Shown piece by piece: positions 37,246 through 45,422 of a stretch of DNA of 64,000 nucleotides. The first letter of the stretch is position 1; each line of letters starts with the position of its first letter. Below the pieces are notes generated by a model, which did no database searches, was not told the origin of the DNA, and saw only the letters and a program-made list of their open reading frames with translations. The DNA comes from Fidelibacterota bacterium (lineage in GTDB: Bacteria > Fidelibacterota > Marinisomatia > SCGC-AAA003-L08 > GCA-2689995): positions 83,010 through 147,009 of the forward strand of contig NZIV01000063.1 of assembly GCA_002689995.1 (NCBI GenBank), read 5' to 3'. The translations under genes and the position numbers were made by a program.

Positions 37246-38084
37246 GATATCAATATACAAGCAAAGGTTTTCGGACAACCGTTAATCGCCCTCATTTTTT
37301 TGTTCCTCAAGGCATAAAAACAATCATTATCATAAATATTATAATTTACATATTTCTGGAACTCTCAGGATTGAAATCTGATATATTTCGACAATTTGGA
37401 TTAATTCCTTCTAAGACTTTATTTGAAGCATATATTTGGCAACCCTTTACTTATATGTTTTTACATGACGGCTTTTTTCATATTTTGTTAAATATGCTTT
37501 TTTTATGGATGTTCGGAAAAGATGTTGAACAATCATGGGGTAAAATTACATTTTATAAATATTATCTTGTCACTGGCGTAGGCTCTGGTATGTTGAATGC
37601 AATAATTCATCATGATTCAACTATTCCTGTTGTAGGAGCAAGTGGTGCGGTTTTTGGAATCCTTCTTGCCTTTGCAATGCTGTATCCAAACAGAATTGTT
37701 CTACTTTACGGGCTTGTGCCAATTAAAATTAAATACCTCGTTATTGGATTGGCGATTATAGCTCTTTTTTCTTCAATTTTAATGAATAATTCACGGGTTA
37801 GTCATTTAACGCATTTATCAGGAATGATAACTGGCTATATATACCTAAATTGGAGGTGGTTGAGCTCTAGAAAACCTAAATTCACCAAAAAAAAACAGGT
37901 TTCACGTACTTACTCATTAAATCAAAATAAAAAGAAAAAAATAGACAATAGACTTATTCAACAAAATGTTGACGAAATTTTAGATAAACTCAATGAGAAT
38001 GGTTGGGAAAATTTGACTGATACTGAACAGAAAATTCTGTATCGTGCTAGTGAAGAATACTCTAGAAGAGATCAGCCGAATTAA
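37242..38084 (+). CDS. Rhomboid family intramembrane serine protease
   Basis: The 280-residue protein has six membrane helices. The catalytic Ser is S134 in VGASGAVFG and the catalytic His H191 in SHLTHLSG. HILLNMLFLWMFGKDVEQ carries the conserved HxxxN in helix 2. A basic cytoplasmic C-terminal tail of about 75 residues (KPKFTKKKQVSRTYS onward) ends in an acidic segment typical of bacterial rhomboids. It cleaves membrane-protein helices; substrates are unknown. The start is TTG 37242, overlapping the previous stop (TTGA). Its 3' end overlaps the convergent membrane-protein gene by 23 bases. Confidence 0.92.
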   Translation: MRYQYTSKGFRTTVNRPHFFVPQGIKTIIIINIIIYIFLELSGLKSDIFRQFGLIPSKTLFEAYIWQPFTYMFLHDGFFHILLNMLFLWMFGKDVEQSWGKITFYKYYLVTGVGSGMLNAIIHHDSTIPVVGASGAVFGILLAFAMLYPNRIVLLYGLVPIKIKYLVIGLAIIALFSSILMNNSRVSHLTHLSGMITGYIYLNWRWLSSRKPKFTKKKQVSRTYSLNQNKKKKIDNRLIQQNVDEILDKLNENGWENLTDTEQKILYRASEEYSRRDQPN

Positions 38085-38565
38085 TTTTTGCTTTGGTCTT
38101 AGTCATTTCTAAAATGACTAAAGTATTTTTTTTAAAACATTTATGCTGAACTATTAGTGATTTGATAAAATAATAAACTGTCGCAACATAAAAGGCGTGA
38201 AACCATCCTCTGCTCATTTGCCCCATTAGCCAACCACCATCAAAGATAATCATAGCTACAAATAACAATGTAGCCATCATTGTAGGTGGATATAATACAC
38301 GCTTTATTGAAACTGATTCTTTATGATATTTATGGTCAGTATCAGGGTTTTCTTGAATATATTCTTTAATTGAAACCCCTGTTCCTACAAAGAAAAACAT
38401 AACTAAGGTTTCTGCTGCTACATAAATTAAACTAATAAAAATATCCAACTTTATAGGAGCCATTCCAAAAAAACCAATCTGAAAATAATGATTAAGTCCA
38501 ATAATCATTAATCCTGCTGCTGATAAAGTTAATAGAATATAATTTAAAATCATGAAAAAAAACAT
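38062..38565 (-). CDS. Uncharacterised membrane protein, about four helices
   Basis: A 167-residue protein with hydrophobic segments at about 3-30, 41-62, 92-110 and 121-140. A hydrophilic loop (EYIQENPDTDHKYHKESVSIK) with several His and acidic residues separates helices 2 and 3, and the C-terminus is basic. No known motif is recognised. It lies 8 bases downstream of ychF on the same strand, so it is probably co-transcribed. It overlaps the convergent rhomboid gene at its 3' end. Function unknown. Confidence 0.6.
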   Translation of the reverse strand: MFFFMILNYILLTLSAAGLMIIGLNHYFQIGFFGMAPIKLDIFISLIYVAAETLVMFFFVGTGVSIKEYIQENPDTDHKYHKESVSIKRVLYPPTMMATLLFVAMIIFDGGWLMGQMSRGWFHAFYVATVYYFIKSLIVQHKCFKKNTLVILEMTKTKAKINSADLF

Positions 38566-38573
38566 ATTAATAT

Positions 38574-39674
38574 CTAAACATTAAATTTAAAAAATATGAT
38601 ATCACCGTCCTTGACCAAATAGTTTTTACCCTCTAATCGAACTTTACCCGCATCTTTCAAAGCAGATTCAGATTTATGTACCATCAAATCATCAAAATGG
38701 TAAATTTCTGCCTTAATAAATCCTCGTTCAAAATCAGTATGGATTACACCGGCGGCCCCAGGAGCTGTTGTATTTTGGCGCACGGTCCAAGCTCGAACCT
38801 CTTTTTCCCCGGCAGTAAAAAAAGTTTCCAACCCCAGCAAACCATATGCGCGACGAATAAGTTTAAATAAACCTGGCTCAGATAAATTGTATTCTTCAAG
38901 AAAGACTGAACGGTCACTCTTGGGCATTGTTGAAATTTCCATCTCTATATTTCCACAAAGACGAATTGCTTCACATCCATTTTCATATGCATAATTAAAT
39001 ACTTTTTCTGCACGTGAACTACGATTTTCGACCTGTATTTCATTTTCATCTACATTTGCTATATATAAAACAGGCTTATTAGTTAAAAGTGCAAGAGGCT
39101 TTAAGATTTTGTGCTGATTTTTTGAGAGTTCAATGTTGCGCAGCTGTAAACCTTTATTTACTTGTTCAAGTACATACTCTAGGCATTCTTTTTCAATATT
39201 AGCGTCTTTTTCACCTGTTCGTGCTTGCTTATTAATTTTTACCAGACGCTTTTCTATTGATTGCAAGTCTCGAATTAATAATTCAGTTTCTATAATTTCT
39301 ATGTCTCGAAGAGGCTCTAATTTCCCTTCAACATGTGTTACGTTAGAATCTTCAAAACAACGAACAACATGGACGATTGCGTCAACTGTTCGAATATGTG
39401 ATAAAAACTGATTTCCCAAACCTTCTCCATTGCTTGCTCCGCGAACAAGTCCAGCAATATCTACAAATTCGATAGTGTTAAAAATTTGTTTTTGAGGCTT
39501 TATATATTTTGAAATCTGTACCATTCTTTTATCAGGGACCTCTACTATTCCTACATTAGGATCAATCGTGCAGAAAGGATAATTTTCGGCAGGTATTCCC
39601 GACTCTGTTAATGCATTAAATATGGTGGACTTGCCAACGTTAGGCAAACCTACAATTCCGGCTTGTAAACTCAT
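38574..39674 (-). CDS. ychF: Redox-regulated ATPase YchF (OLA1 family)
   Basis: Obg-related P-loop protein that binds ATP rather than GTP because its G4 motif is altered, and that associates with ribosomes. Seen are G1 GLPNVGKSTIFNAL, the switch region NYPFCTIDPNVGIVEVPD, DIAGLVRGASNGEGLGNQFL, a coiled-coil arm and the C-terminal TGS domain (TAPGAAGVIHTDFERGFIKAEI). ATG 39674 gives the canonical MSLQAGIVGLPN start; an upstream in-frame ATG at 39716 would add 14 unusual residues and is less likely. Length 366 residues is normal. Confidence 0.94.
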   Translation of the reverse strand: MSLQAGIVGLPNVGKSTIFNALTESGIPAENYPFCTIDPNVGIVEVPDKRMVQISKYIKPQKQIFNTIEFVDIAGLVRGASNGEGLGNQFLSHIRTVDAIVHVVRCFEDSNVTHVEGKLEPLRDIEIIETELLIRDLQSIEKRLVKINKQARTGEKDANIEKECLEYVLEQVNKGLQLRNIELSKNQHKILKPLALLTNKPVLYIANVDENEIQVENRSSRAEKVFNYAYENGCEAIRLCGNIEMEISTMPKSDRSVFLEEYNLSEPGLFKLIRRAYGLLGLETFFTAGEKEVRAWTVRQNTTAPGAAGVIHTDFERGFIKAEIYHFDDLMVHKSESALKDAGKVRLEGKNYLVKDGDIIFFKFNV

Positions 39675-39821
39675 GCTTAAAACTACGGGCATATTGTAGT
39701 TTATTACAAAAGACAATAAATAGATATTTTTACTTGATTTTGAAGATTGATTTTCAAACTAAAGATTTGCTCAGAATTATATTGCTCTTGGTTTTTGTTA
39801 TCTATATTCTTTTATTATTTA

Positions 39822-39850
39822 TTGTTAAATAAATATTGATTAATTATTAT
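39822..39850 (+). promoter_or_regulatory. Possible sigma-70-like promoter for rpmH-rnpA
   Basis: TTGTTA at 39822-39827 and TATTAT at 39845-39850 are separated by 17 bases, close to the TTGACA/TATAAT consensus, about 53 bases before the rpmH ATG. The position suits the start of the long plus-strand gene run. In DNA this AT-rich, chance matches are common. Confidence 0.3.
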
Positions 39851-39902
39851 TATTATTTCATAAATTAATAGGCTGTTTTTAGATATAGAATTAAGGTGAT
39901 TT

Positions 39903-40037
39903 ATGAAAGTTACAATTCGCAAAAGTAATAGAAAAAGAAAAAATAAGCATGGCTTCCTAAAAAGAAACCGTTCAAAAAATGGCAAAGCCATGATGGCTCG
40001 ACGCCGACAAAAAGGTAGAAAAACTCTTTCTGCTTAG
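39903..40037 (+). CDS. rpmH: 50S ribosomal protein L34
   Basis: A 44-residue, very basic protein, too short to be found by length filters. The L34 signature is clear: [20 protein letters not shown] followed by [13 protein letters not shown]. The N-terminus MKVTIRKSN differs from the common MKRTYQPS form, as in some FCB lineages. An AAGGTGA ribosome site sits 5 bases before the ATG. It is followed 3 bases later by rnpA, the nearly universal rpmH-rnpA order. Confidence 0.95.
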   Translation: MKVTIRKSNRKRKNKHGFLKRNRSKNGKAMMARRRQKGRKTLSA

Positions 40038-40040
40038 ATT

Positions 40041-40343
40041 TTGAAGTATTCACTAGATGGTCGAGAATTTCGTCAATTATTTTCTTCACATAAATCCCTG
40101 ATTATCGGGGATTTATTATTTCGGTACAAAAAAAATAATTTTTCTAAATTAGGGTTAATAGTATCCAAGAAATATGGTAACGCCGTTAAACGAAACCTCT
40201 TCAAGCGTCGCTGTAGGATGTTATTTGATACATATTTTAAATCAAAAAATATATGTATTATAATACAGCCAAAAGCAAGCCGTCTATCTTGGATTCAACT
40301 AGATCAATGTTTTATAAAACTACATAATCAGCTATATGGCTAA
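40041..40343 (+). CDS. rnpA: Ribonuclease P protein component
   Basis: Protein subunit that helps the RNase P RNA process tRNA 5' ends. The 100-residue sequence contains the RNP motif region KYGNAVKRNLFKRRCRMLF, the family's most conserved segment, and LIVSKKYG before it. The start is TTG 40041. It is placed between rpmH and yidD as expected, overlapping yidD by 8 bases. The RNase P RNA gene is not in the window. Confidence 0.93.
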   Translation: MKYSLDGREFRQLFSSHKSLIIGDLLFRYKKNNFSKLGLIVSKKYGNAVKRNLFKRRCRMLFDTYFKSKNICIIIQPKASRLSWIQLDQCFIKLHNQLYG

Positions 40344-40548
40344 ACTACTTATTGGGCTTGTCAGTATATATCGCAACACGATTGGACTTGTTTTGCCTCC
40401 TGCGTGTAGATACTCTCCGACATGTTCAAGATATATGATAGATTCAATTGAAAAATATGGCTCATTCTTTGGTTTGATTAAAGGACTAAAAAGGATTGGT
40501 AGATGCCATCCTTGGTCTAAACACAATCACTGGGACCCGGTAAAATAA
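40336..40548 (+). CDS. yidD: Membrane protein insertion efficiency factor YidD
   Basis: A 70-residue protein with the diagnostic stretch LPPACRYSPTCSRYMIDSIEKYG and the C-terminal KRIGRCHPW, three conserved Cys in all. YidD is a small membrane-associated protein assisting Sec/YidC insertion. It lies between rnpA and yidC with 7 bases before yidC, in the universal order. Confidence 0.95.
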   Translation: MAKLLIGLVSIYRNTIGLVLPPACRYSPTCSRYMIDSIEKYGSFFGLIKGLKRIGRCHPWSKHNHWDPVK

Positions 40549-40555
40549 GGATATA

Positions 40556-42277
40556 ATGGGAAATTCAGGCAAACAGCAATTACTTGCTTTTTTATTAATT
40601 ATGGTGGTGTTATTTTTAACGCCTAAATATATGGAGTATATTTCTCCTGCTCAAAAAGAAACACCTTCAGAGTTAGCCTTAGAAGATTCGAGCTATTACA
40701 ATAATAAAACAACTGAAGTTTTAAATAAAAACACTATTCATCCCGTCGTTGATAATATAAATAGTTATAATGAGGTCGTTTTTTTTATTGAGACACCTTT
40801 GTATATCGCTGAAGTTTCAAGTATTGGCGGTGGTACAATTAAATCATTTACTTTAAAAAATTATATTAGCGGGTATAGTGATGAGGGTGTTTTTATAGAA
40901 AATGGTTTTGTTTCAATATTGCTTCCTGATGATAATCAATGCTCCCCATGCTTAGCTTTAAGAGATAACTCAAATAATGATGTCTTATTTTTTGATAAGC
41001 CCTTTTTTACTAATATTAAAAATGGTGAAAGGTTCTTATTGGATAGTGGAGAGTCGCATACATTTTACTTTAATTTTAATGACTCTATGGGGAGTGGGGT
41101 TTCCAATTCATTAACAATGTATGGAAGTTTTTATCACTTTGATTATGAATTTAATGTAGAGTCTTTAAAGGAAGGTGATTTTACAAAAGAAATTGCTTGG
41201 ACAAAATCTTTACGTCCAACTGAAAAAAATCAAGACTATGATGTTGCTGAATCGGGAGCCGTAATATGGCAGGTTGATGAGCATGATAATATTTTGCAAA
41301 ACTCTTCCGATAAAATTTACCTAGAGACACTTGATGGTAGAACGGATTGGGCTGCAATAAAATCTAAGTACTTTATCGCGTCAATTATCCCAGAAAACAA
41401 AGGTATATATGGTTCTTACGAAGCAGAAAATCAAGTTTTTGCAAACAGAAAGGTTACCCCTGGATATAAAATTTATATTGGCCACCACAAAAATGATAAA
41501 ATCCTTTCGGGAAAAGTTTATTTGGGGCCCCAAGATATTGTAGAAATGAAAAAAACTGGCAGTAATCTTGAAGAGGCGATTAATTGGGGTTGGTCATTTA
41601 TACGTCCAATTAGCAAATTAATTCTAAAACTATTGAAGTATCTGCATAATCCTTTTTCTGACTTTACAGTTAATTATGGTATTGTTTTAATATTATTTGC
41701 ATTTATTATTCGGGTCTTCACAGGACCTCTTACGAAAAAAGCGACTGTTTCAAATCAAAAAATTCAACAACTACAGCCTCACATAAAAAAGCTTCAGTCA
41801 AAATTTAAAGATGATCCAATGAAGCTTAATCAGGAGACAATGGCTCTTTGGAAAAAACATGGTGTAAACCCTTTAGGAGGTTGTTTGCCAATTGTCGTAC
41901 AAATGCCTTTGCTGTTCGCTCTATTTGTAACTTTCAGAACTACTATTGAGTTTAGAGGTGAACCTTTTATTTTATGGATTACAGATTTATCTCAGCCAGA
42001 CATAATATTTAATCTTCCGTTTCATATACCTATTTATGGTGCACATGTTGCAATTTTACCTCTTCTTATGGGTATCACTATGTTTTTTCAGCAAAAATTT
42101 ACATCTGCATCTATGGATAGCTCACAAAAACCATTGATGTATATTATGACGGGATTCTTCTTTCTTATTTTTAATTCATTTCCTTCTGGGTTAAACCTAT
42201 ACTACGCTACTTCAAATATTTTAAATATAGTTCAACAGTGGAATCTTAAGAAAACTACAACGATATCAAACCGTTAA
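40556..42277 (+). CDS. yidC: Membrane protein insertase YidC
   Basis: The 573-residue insertase has an N-terminal anchor (residues 7-25), a large periplasmic beta-sandwich (about 65-340) as in Gram-negative homologs, and the conserved five-helix insertase core from about 370 to 560. The core includes NYGIVLILFAFIIRVFTGPLTKKA, with the Arg of the hydrophilic groove, and the coiled coil QPHIKKLQSKFKDDP. GGCLPIVVQMPLLFALF and FNSFPSGLNLYYATSNILN are typical of the core. The periplasmic domain supports a diderm envelope. The stop overlaps the mnmE start (TAATG). Confidence 0.96.
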   Translation: MGNSGKQQLLAFLLIMVVLFLTPKYMEYISPAQKETPSELALEDSSYYNNKTTEVLNKNTIHPVVDNINSYNEVVFFIETPLYIAEVSSIGGGTIKSFTLKNYISGYSDEGVFIENGFVSILLPDDNQCSPCLALRDNSNNDVLFFDKPFFTNIKNGERFLLDSGESHTFYFNFNDSMGSGVSNSLTMYGSFYHFDYEFNVESLKEGDFTKEIAWTKSLRPTEKNQDYDVAESGAVIWQVDEHDNILQNSSDKIYLETLDGRTDWAAIKSKYFIASIIPENKGIYGSYEAENQVFANRKVTPGYKIYIGHHKNDKILSGKVYLGPQDIVEMKKTGSNLEEAINWGWSFIRPISKLILKLLKYLHNPFSDFTVNYGIVLILFAFIIRVFTGPLTKKATVSNQKIQQLQPHIKKLQSKFKDDPMKLNQETMALWKKHGVNPLGGCLPIVVQMPLLFALFVTFRTTIEFRGEPFILWITDLSQPDIIFNLPFHIPIYGAHVAILPLLMGITMFFQQKFTSASMDSSQKPLMYIMTGFFFLIFNSFPSGLNLYYATSNILNIVQQWNLKKTTTISNR

Positions 42278-43626
42278 TGTTGAAGCCTATAACACAAGAT
42301 GATATTGTTGCCCTGGCTACACCTCCAGGAATAGGCGCAATTGCTGTTATTAGGGTTTCTGGGTTAGAACTAGAATCTTTATATAAAAAAGTGACCCGCT
42401 CTAAACTAGCCCCAAAACCAAGATATTCAAACTATACCACTATTTACCAACCCAACAACAAACCAATTGACAACTGTTTAATAACTTATTTTAAGAAACC
42501 TAATAGCTTTACAGGTGAAGATGTTATAGAGATATCAAGCCATGGAGGACATTTTATCCCTAAAGCAATACTTGGTATGCTTTATAGGGAGAAAGTTCGC
42601 CAGGCAGCCCCTGGGGAGTTTTCTTATCGGGCGTTTATTAACGGAAAAATGGATTTAATCCAGGCAGAATCAATCTCTGGCATAATTGCATCAAAAACAA
42701 AAATAAATGCTAGTGTTCAATTAAGTAATTTAAATGGCTTCTTGTCGAAATCTATTGCAAGAATAAAGGAAGAGACGGTCCATCTTTTAACTATTTTAGA
42801 ACATGAGTTAGATTTTTCTGAAGAAGAAATTAATTTTACAAAAAAAGATGAAATTTCAAGCGTCCTAGGCTTGATATATACCAAGACAGCAAACATATTA
42901 AACAGCTCTAATTTTGGCAAAGCCATAAATAGCGGCGCTAGAGTTGTTTTGTGCGGTAAACCAAATGCCGGAAAATCATCTTTATTCAATAGGCTTTCAG
43001 GATCAAGCAGGGCAATTGTAACAAATATAGCCGGCACTACTCGCGACACCATTGAATCATGGATAGAAATCGCAGGTATACCTGTTTGCATTGTTGACAC
43101 TGCAGGTATTACTAAAACAGAAAACCCTATTGAGTCACATGGAATAAGAAGAACAAATACTGAAATAGCAAACTCAGACATATTGCTAGTGCTAGACGAG
43201 CAAAACCCATCAAAATTTTATAAACAAAACAGGCTTGAAAATTCTAATAAGGATGTAATACTTATCCACACCAAGTCTGACCTGTTTTCTCCGAGGGATA
43301 TCAACAAAAAACACATAAAGATATCTGTAAAGAAAGACAGTGGAATTAGCACGTTATTAACAGAGTTATCCACACTATTAAAGCAAAACATGAGTTACGA
43401 CTATTCTGTTGACCCTGTTGTTGTGAGTGAGCGTCAGAAAATTCTGCTAAACAAAGGCTTGGCAGTTTTAGGTGTTGCAAAAGAACAAATAAACAGAGAT
43501 GTTGACATGGTTATTTTATCCTCTTTGTTGCGAGAATTTATTGAGCACCTTGAAGAACTTCTTGGAAAAATTGGAAATGACGATATCTTTAACAATCTAT
43601 TTTCCTCTTTTTGTGTTGGAAAATAA
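42277..43626 (+). CDS. mnmE: tRNA modification GTPase MnmE
   Basis: With MnmG it installs the 5-(carboxymethyl)aminomethyl group on wobble U34 of certain tRNAs. The 449-residue protein has the N-terminal tetrahydrofolate-binding domain (IVALATPPGIGAIAVIRVSG), helical domain and an inserted G domain with G1 GKPNAGKSSLFNRLSG near residue 226, GTTRD near 253 and DTAGI. The C-terminus ends CVGK, the catalytic Cys motif C-x-G-K. Its composition is unusually A- and C-rich for a plus-strand gene here. The coding region also holds DnaA-box-like 9-mers (separate entry). Confidence 0.96.
   Translation: MLKPITQDDIVALATPPGIGAIAVIRVSGLELESLYKKVTRSKLAPKPRYSNYTTIYQPNNKPIDNCLITYFKKPNSFTGEDVIEISSHGGHFIPKAILGMLYREKVRQAAPGEFSYRAFINGKMDLIQAESISGIIASKTKINASVQLSNLNGFLSKSIARIKEETVHLLTILEHELDFSEEEINFTKKDEISSVLGLIYTKTANILNSSNFGKAINSGARVVLCGKPNAGKSSLFNRLSGSSRAIVTNIAGTTRDTIESWIEIAGIPVCIVDTAGITKTENPIESHGIRRTNTEIANSDILLVLDEQNPSKFYKQNRLENSNKDVILIHTKSDLFSPRDINKKHIKISVKKDSGISTLLTELSTLLKQNMSYDYSVDPVVVSERQKILLNKGLAVLGVAKEQINRDVDMVILSSLLREFIEHLEELLGKIGNDDIFNNLFSSFCVGK
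43262..43374 (+). promoter_or_regulatory. DnaA-box-like 9-mers inside mnmE
   Basis: Two perfect TTATCCACA boxes lie at 43262-43270 and 43366-43374, and TTATTAACA at 43354-43362 sits three bases (GAG) before the second. This pair has the same layout as the pair before dnaN (51388-51408). They lie within codons of mnmE, so chance is possible, but two perfect boxes about 100 bases apart are notable in an origin-associated gene cluster. Confidence 0.4.
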
Positions 43627-43628
43627 TC

Positions 43629-45422
43629 TTGTCTAAAAAATTAGTAGTTATAGCAGGAGGAGGACATGCTGGGATTGAGGCTGCTCTAGCTGTATCTAGA
43701 ATGGGCGGCAAGGCTATGTTGGTAACAATTGATACAAAAGCGATAGGAAGAATGTCCTGCAACCCCGCTATAGGCGGCCTAGCCAAAGGGCACCTTGTTA
43801 AAGAAATAGATGTTTTTGGTGGTGTAATGGGGTTTTTTGCTGACATGTCTTGTATTCAGTTTAAAACTCTAAACAAATCTAAGGGTAGGGCTGTTTGGAG
43901 CCCTAGAGCCCAGGTCGACAAGATTAAATATGCAGCCCATGTATCTGATTTCGTAAGGTCACAAAGAAATATTATTATAAAACAAGGTGAGATTGTTGGT
44001 TTTAAAACAAAACATGGAAAAATCTCCTTTGCAGTTTTAAGTACTGGGGAAAAAATTTATTGTGAAGCTTTAATTATTACTTCTGGAACCTTTTTAAATG
44101 GGTTAATCCATATAGGTAAAGAGACCTTTAAGGCGGGACGATTTGGGGAAAAAGCGTCCTCTGGACTAACAGAATGTCTTCAAAACTATGGACTTAAAAC
44201 CGGAAGGCTCAAAACAGGTACCCCACCTAGACTTCTAGCAAGCTCAATAGACTGGACAAAAACGGAAAACGCGAGCGGAGAAAACAATCCATTCCCTTTC
44301 TCAATTCACACAAAAAGACCTTTTAAGCCTAAAAACCTTAATTGTAAGATTGTGTATACAGACCTAGATACGCACAACACAATTAGAGAGAAAATAAATG
44401 AGTCTTCGATGTTTTCAGGTCAAATAAAGGGTGTAGGGCCAAGATATTGCCCGAGTATCGAAGATAAAATTTTTAGATTTAAAGAGAAACCGTTCCACCA
44501 ACTTTTTATAGAGCCTGAGTGGGAAAACTCTAAACAAATATATCTAAACGGGTTTTCTACAAGCCTTCCTAAAAAAGTTCAAATTAAATCATTAAAAACA
44601 ATACCAGCATTTAGAAACATAGAACTAATTAGGCCCGGCTACGCAATAGAATACGATTACTTAATACCATCACAATTAAAGCGAAGCCTAGAAAGCAAAG
44701 AAATCAAAGGTTTATTTTCAGCAGGACAGATAAACGGTACCTCTGGATACGAAGAGGCGGCAGCACAAGGCTTGATTGCTGGAATTAATGCAGTAAACTA
44801 CATAAAAAAAATAAAGCCTCTAGTTTTAACTAGAGAAGAGGCTTATATTGGTGTTTTAATAGATGACTTAACAACAAAAGATATTAACGAACCCTACAGA
44901 ATGTTTACTGCAAGCGCTGAGTATAGGCTCCTTTTAAGACCTGACACAGCACAGCAAAGGCTTAACAAGGCAGCAATAACGAGCGGCACTCTATCAAAAA
45001 AACAACAAAAAACAGCAGTAAAATACTTGAGAGAAATAAACAGCAATATAGTCGAATTAAAAAAAGACAGACTTAGTAAAAACTCTCACTACAACAAAAT
45101 ACTAAGAAATGAGACATCTTATCTTGAAATTTACAAAGAAAAAGTTTTCAACAAAAAGTCTTTGGAAGCCTTGTTTGCAGCCGAAACATTAATTAAATAT
45201 GAAGGCTACATTAAAAGAGAGAAAGAAAGGCTGATCAAAACAAAGTTGATGGAAAAAAAAGAGTTTGAACAGAATTTTAACTTTATGCTTATTCCGAACC
45301 TGTCAAACGAAGCACGAGAAAAATTGCAACGTTTAAAACCTGAAACACTGGGTCAAGCATCAAGGATTGCAGGCGTTAAACCTTCCGACATAGCTTCACT
45401 GGCAATAGCTTTATCTAAATAA
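43629..45422 (+). CDS. mnmG: tRNA uridine-5-carboxymethylaminomethyl modification enzyme MnmG
   Basis: FAD-dependent partner of MnmE. The dinucleotide-binding N-terminus VVIAGGGHAGIEAALAVSRMGG, the RMSCNPAIGGLAKGHLVKEIDVFGG block, the FRALN-equivalent LKTGTPPR motif and the C-terminal helical domain (LQRLKPETLGQASRIAGVKPSDI) are all present. TTG 43629, 2 bases after the mnmE stop, gives the standard start MSKKLVVIAGGGHAG. A frame-open TTG at 43611 inside mnmE is less likely. About 597 residues. The stop overlaps the mfd ATG (TAATG). Confidence 0.96.
   Translation: MSKKLVVIAGGGHAGIEAALAVSRMGGKAMLVTIDTKAIGRMSCNPAIGGLAKGHLVKEIDVFGGVMGFFADMSCIQFKTLNKSKGRAVWSPRAQVDKIKYAAHVSDFVRSQRNIIIKQGEIVGFKTKHGKISFAVLSTGEKIYCEALIITSGTFLNGLIHIGKETFKAGRFGEKASSGLTECLQNYGLKTGRLKTGTPPRLLASSIDWTKTENASGENNPFPFSIHTKRPFKPKNLNCKIVYTDLDTHNTIREKINESSMFSGQIKGVGPRYCPSIEDKIFRFKEKPFHQLFIEPEWENSKQIYLNGFSTSLPKKVQIKSLKTIPAFRNIELIRPGYAIEYDYLIPSQLKRSLESKEIKGLFSAGQINGTSGYEEAAAQGLIAGINAVNYIKKIKPLVLTREEAYIGVLIDDLTTKDINEPYRMFTASAEYRLLLRPDTAQQRLNKAAITSGTLSKKQQKTAVKYLREINSNIVELKKDRLSKNSHYNKILRNETSYLEIYKEKVFNKKSLEALFAAETLIKYEGYIKREKERLIKTKLMEKKEFEQNFNFMLIPNLSNEAREKLQRLKPETLGQASRIAGVKPSDIASLAIALSK

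Noticed and set aside
37895-37915. Second parS-like sequence (GTTTCACGTAC)
   Set aside because: Only the left half of the palindrome matches; it is within rhomboid coding sequence and likely chance.
39675-39716. Longer YchF start at 39716
   Set aside because: The family begins at MSLQAGIVGLPN; the 14 extra residues have no counterpart.
39717-39902. Gap between divergent ychF and rpmH as an alternative replication origin
   Set aside because: AT-rich and divergent, but I see no TTATNCACA-like boxes, in contrast to 51379-51408.
43589-43846. 85-codon minus-strand frame across mnmE/mnmG
   Set aside because: Antisense shadow of two firmly identified genes, with Ser/Pro-rich composition typical of shadows. 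The same applies to frames opposite gyrA (56291-56941), gyrB (55019-55234), the carboxyltransferase (14738-15829) and hppA.
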